Assembly (NCBI GenBank): GCA_019912905.1
Contig: JAIOHO010000718.1
Span: forward strand, 1-7,258
DNA: 7,258 nt
DNA from: Anaerolineae bacterium
Lineage (GTDB): Bacteria > Chloroflexota > Anaerolineae > Aggregatilineales > Phototrophicaceae
Direction: 5' to 3'
The position numbers were made by a program, and so were the translations under genes. The notes beneath the pieces are model-generated. The model was given only the letters and a program-made list of their open reading frames with translations. It searched no databases and was not told the origin of the DNA. Position 1 is the first letter of the stretch. Each line of letters opens with the position of its first letter. Positions 4,592 through 7,258 of the stretch are shown piece after piece.

Positions 4592-6646
4592 TCACACCCG
4601 CCGTGCTGCGCCCGACCCGCTGGCTTCGATGCGGCGGCTAACCACGGACATCACGTAGCTGAAGATAAAGTAGATGACCGAAATAAAGACATAGGTCTCG
4701 CGCAGCAGACTCTGAAATTCCGTCTGCGCGGCCACGTTTTTGGTGACACCGGTCAGGTCAATCAGCCCGACGATGGCAACCAGCGACGTGTCCTTGTACA
4801 GTGAAATAAACTGACCCACCAGCGCCGGGATGACGGCCCGCAGCGCCTGGGGAAGCGTGATGTACAGGGTGATCTGCCAGCCTGCCAGACCCAGAGCTTT
4901 GGCGGCTTCTTCCTGACCCGGCGGCAGCGATTGCAGCCCACCGCGCACATTCTCCGCCAGGTACGCCGCACTGAACAGCGTGACGGCCACCATCGCGCGG
5001 TACGGCGCGGTATCCGGCCCACCCAGGGAGGGAATGACGAAGGGGACCAGCAGCATCGACATAAACAGCACCGTGACCAGCGGCACACCGCGCACCACTT
5101 CGATATACAGCGTGCTGAAGGTGCTGACAACTGGCAGCGAACTGCGGCGGCCCAAAGCGAGGGCGATGCCAATTGGAAATGCGCCGACGATGCCGACCGC
5201 TGTCAGCAGCATCGTGAGCAGCAGACCGCCCCATAACTGCGAATCGCTGAACTGTAAGGGACCGTTGGGCATGATCCCGGCAATCAGGATAAAGGCGACA
5301 ACTGGCAGGACGATCCATAACCAGGTGGCGGCACGACGCGACGTGCTGCGGGGTTTGGACGCGGGTGAAAACTGCCGATCGACCCAGCGCGCGCCGCTGT
5401 AGCCGATTGCAGTCAGGGCCACAAACAGGGCGACAGGCAGTTGGATCTGGTTGAGCAGGGGGGCCAGCATCAGAATCAGATAATCGCTGAAGGGGCGGGC
5501 ATTTTTGTACTGGTGGTCGATGATTCCGATGGCGGGAATATCTTCACCGTCGATGCGAGGCCGACCCCCTTCCACCATAAAAATATCGGTGGCGCGGCAG
5601 TACTGGTAAACGCGCTGTGGACCGGCGTTGGTGTCGGTTGGATCGGAGCGCAGGAAGTTGCGTTCCAGAATGGGATAGACGCCGTTGATCGCCAGGATAT
5701 CGACACTGGAGTCATTTCCCTCGACCGATTTTTCGAGGATGTACCAGCCGTCGCGGGGCACCGCAATCGTCAGCGGTTCCGTGTCTGTGGTCAGGGTGGC
5801 GCTGGCGAGCGGTTCGAAATTGGCATCCAGAATGCGCACATCGACCGGCGTCTGGTTGACGGCCAGCGCCTCGTTGACCGGCGGCGGCACTTCCAGCGAT
5901 GCGAGTTCGCTGCTGGCAGCTTCGCGCTGACGGACAGTCAGGGTATCCCCGGCCAGCAGGGTGTTCAATTCCGCAATTCGGGCCTCCGTTTCCAGCCGGT
6001 TTTCTGCCGCGTTGCGGATCGCGTTGGTGGCCCGGTCGGTGAAGCTGTTAAGTTTCTCCAGCGCCGCATCACTGTCGGCGATTCCGTGAGCAACCTGAAT
6101 AGTGATGGTTTCGCCGCTGTGGGCGATAAAACCCAGGGTGGGCACCGGTACTTCGGTGACCGAACCGGAGACGATTTCGATTTGCCCGGCAGCCAGATAT
6201 GTCGGCGGCAGCGGGACTGTGGCATTGATGAGTGCGGGCAGCAGATACAGCAGCGCCAGGGTGATGGTCAACGCGCCCCACACGCGCCGCGACACGCGTG
6301 CCAGCGCCGCCAGATTCACCCCAAGGATGAAGCAGATGAACAACGCCAGCACCAGGGCACGCAGATCCATGAACTGCTCGACGCGCCCGATCATAAACAG
6401 CCGCAGGTTCAGCGTCACCGAGAACCAGTTGGCCCAACTGATGGCCCATGCCAGGAAAGACCAGATGACGCCGATGACCAGCAGCGTTCCGGCGATCGTC
6501 AGGCAGGTATCCATCAGCGAGCCGAACAGATTCTCGCGGACCCAGGCCAGCGGCCCAACCGCCAGCAGAGGCGGCGGCTTGGTGGCAGGTTCCTCGTAAT
6601 AGGCCTCGTTGATTACCCCGGGACGGCGTTCCTGAATCGTCGTCAT
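4592..6646 (-). CDS. aapM: Polar amino-acid ABC importer permease (AapM-like) with large extracytoplasmic insert
   Basis: The C-terminal permease domain (about 470-670) is typical of the HisM/AapM family: LWGGLLLTMLLTAVGI, then IEVVRGVPLVTVLF, the EAA loop GQEEAAKALGLAGW (577-590) that docks on the ATPase, and SLYKDTSLVAIVG. The N-terminus (LAWVRENLFGSLMDTCLTI) also matches AapM. The protein has 684 residues, whereas typical AapM proteins have about 380-400. Helices are seen near 47-68, 97-116, 123-141, 386-416, 441-459, 471-499, 515-540, 548-566 and 650-670. A hydrophilic segment (142-385) lies between the third and fourth. It contains beta-type strands and, at 190-252, a helix-rich charged stretch. 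Basic residues in 117-121 and 420-438 put those loops inside and the large segment outside. The ATG is 6 bp after the upstream aapQ stop, with GAGGT (6659-6655) as ribosome-binding site. It pairs with AapQ to form the channel. The reading frame is unbroken. Confidence 0.92.
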   Translation of the reverse strand: MTTIQERRPGVINEAYYEEPATKPPPLLAVGPLAWVRENLFGSLMDTCLTIAGTLLVIGVIWSFLAWAISWANWFSVTLNLRLFMIGRVEQFMDLRALVLALFICFILGVNLAALARVSRRVWGALTITLALLYLLPALINATVPLPPTYLAAGQIEIVSGSVTEVPVPTLGFIAHSGETITIQVAHGIADSDAALEKLNSFTDRATNAIRNAAENRLETEARIAELNTLLAGDTLTVRQREAASSELASLEVPPPVNEALAVNQTPVDVRILDANFEPLASATLTTDTEPLTIAVPRDGWYILEKSVEGNDSSVDILAINGVYPILERNFLRSDPTDTNAGPQRVYQYCRATDIFMVEGGRPRIDGEDIPAIGIIDHQYKNARPFSDYLILMLAPLLNQIQLPVALFVALTAIGYSGARWVDRQFSPASKPRSTSRRAATWLWIVLPVVAFILIAGIMPNGPLQFSDSQLWGGLLLTMLLTAVGIVGAFPIGIALALGRRSSLPVVSTFSTLYIEVVRGVPLVTVLFMSMLLVPFVIPSLGGPDTAPYRAMVAVTLFSAAYLAENVRGGLQSLPPGQEEAAKALGLAGWQITLYITLPQALRAVIPALVGQFISLYKDTSLVAIVGLIDLTGVTKNVAAQTEFQSLLRETYVFISVIYFIFSYVMSVVSRRIEASGSGAARRV
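5492..6223 (-). other. Extracytoplasmic insert domain of AapM (residues 142-385)
   Basis: This coding segment has no counterpart in standard AapM proteins. Residues 155-188 and 265-325 alternate like beta-strands, with phrases such as HSGETITIQVAHG and TIAVPRDGWYILEKS. These recall pre-peptidase C-terminal (PPC)-type beta-sandwiches, in which an aGdtv strand is later followed by a pDGtY turn. Residues 190-252 are rich in Ala, Glu, Leu, Arg and Asn and read as a helical hairpin or coiled coil. The part from 330 to 385 is mixed and contains the only cysteine of the insert (Cys350). None of the motifs of an amino-acid-binding protein is recognised, so a fused solute-binding domain is not supported. 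The fold assignment is inference. Confidence 0.5.
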
Positions 6647-6652
6647 GGCGCG

Positions 6653-7258
6653 TTACCTCGTCACCAACTGGAAGCGGCTGTTGACCCAGTTCATCACCCC
6701 GGAAATCGACAGGCTCAGCAGCAGGTAGAAAAGCATCACAATCAGGAACCCGGTAATCGTCTGGCCGGACTGATTCATGATTGTCGTCGAAGTGGTGAAG
6801 ATGTCCGCAAAACCGATGCCGATCGCCAGACTGGAATTTTTCGACAGGTTCAGATATTGATTGCCGAGCGGGGGAATGATCACCCGCAGCGCCTGTGGCA
6901 GCACCACCATGCCCAGTAACTGCCGCTGTTTAAGGCCCAGGGCGCGGGCCGCTTCGATCTGTCCATGGGGCACCGCCTGGATACCAGCGCGCACGATTTC
7001 GGCAATGAACGCCGAAGTATAGACCACCAGCGCGAGCAGCAGGGCCATGTATTCGGGCGAAATCTCCGAGCCGGTGGTAAAGCGTCCAAACCGATTCTGG
7101 GCCGGCAGCAGCAGCAGCAGCGGAGTCTGGCTGTACTGCTGCAAATCTTCGGTGGTCAGCAGGCCCCGGCCCTGGGCGTCGGCCAGGGGCATCACGACCT
7201 GCTCGCCGCCCTGATCGACGGTCACAGTCGGTGGCAGCGGCTCGATGCCCACCAGCAC
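6653..7258 (-). CDS. aapQ: Polar amino-acid ABC importer permease (AapQ-like), C-terminal part (5' end outside window)
   Basis: The frame is open to the right edge, and 201 residues are visible ending in TAA (6655-6653). From residue 57 the sequence follows AapQ closely: FGRFTTGSEISPEYMALLLAL, YTSAFIAEIVRAGIQAVPHG, the EAA loop GQIEAARALGLKQRQ (99-113), IIPPLGNQYLNLSKNSSLAIGIGFAD and a last helix near 170-190 ending MNWVNSRF. AapQ and AapM form the transmembrane heterodimer of the importer, and the EAA loop contacts AapP. The first 46 or so visible residues (VLVGIEPLPPTVTVDQGG onward) are hydrophilic and probably extracytoplasmic, and may belong to a longer than usual loop. A run of five CTG Leu codons (residues 47-51) appears as a (CAG)n tract on the plus strand near 7105-7122. 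The GTG at the edge is not taken as a start because the conserved N-terminal helices are missing. Confidence 0.92.
   Translation of the reverse strand: MLVGIEPLPPTVTVDQGGEQVVMPLADAQGRGLLTTEDLQQYSQTPLLLLLPAQNRFGRFTTGSEISPEYMALLLALVVYTSAFIAEIVRAGIQAVPHGQIEAARALGLKQRQLLGMVVLPQALRVIIPPLGNQYLNLSKNSSLAIGIGFADIFTTSTTIMNQSGQTITGFLIVMLFYLLLSLSISGVMNWVNSRFQLVTR

Noticed and set aside
5492..6223. AapM insert as a fused substrate-binding protein
   Set aside because: No binding-protein family signature or two-lobed pattern is seen, and a 60-residue helical stretch sits in its middle.
5441..6919. 492-residue open frame on the plus strand opposite aapM
   Set aside because: It is antisense to a clear permease gene, rich in Gln, Arg, His, Asp and Gly as expected for a shadow frame in GC-rich DNA, and shows no recognisable motif.
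7105..7122. CAG trinucleotide run
   Set aside because: It is explained by five consecutive CTG Leu codons in a hydrophobic stretch of AapQ, and is too short to count as a functional repeat.

Overview
The window carries a GC-rich, gene-dense bacterial chromosome segment with seven protein-coding genes, two of them cut by the window edges. No RNA gene, insertion sequence or CRISPR array was seen. The most likely source is a member of the phylum Chloroflexota, perhaps Anaerolineae-like. The reasons are an orphan sortase with a Pro/Thr/Ser-rich stalk, an F420-type (deazaflavin) reductase, and an AapQ/AapM/AapP-type amino-acid importer in one neighbourhood. This assignment is inference from gene content and was not tested by any search.

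Left part (1-2632). The 3' end of a DinB/ClbS-like four-helix protein on the plus strand meets a three-gene minus-strand cluster tail to tail, with stops 7 bp apart. In transcription order the cluster is a deazaflavin-dependent nitroreductase-family enzyme with a C-terminal membrane anchor, a TPR protein, and a membrane-anchored sortase. The first two genes overlap by ATGA, and the last two are 3 bp apart, so the cluster is almost certainly one operon.

Middle (2633-3664). A 150-bp divergent intergenic region holds a plausible minus-strand promoter and a small dyad. It leads rightward into an endonuclease IV-like TIM-barrel gene that starts with TTG behind a strong Shine-Dalgarno sequence. That gene's 3' end overlaps the next minus-strand gene by 17 bp.

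Right part (3648-7258). A minus-strand polar amino-acid ABC importer locus runs from the truncated permease AapQ to the permease AapM, then across a 164-bp gap with a near-perfect 22-bp palindrome to the ATPase AapP. The two permeases would form the heterodimeric membrane channel and AapP would drive it. The substrate-binding protein (AapJ type) is not in the window and would be expected upstream, beyond 7258.

The most unusual object is AapM. At 684 residues it is about 300 longer than typical AapM proteins. The extra length looks like two additional membrane helices flanking a roughly 240-residue extracytoplasmic domain, which has a beta-sandwich-like character interrupted by a helical or coiled-coil hairpin. 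The rest of the window looks like ordinary, intact chromosomal genes.
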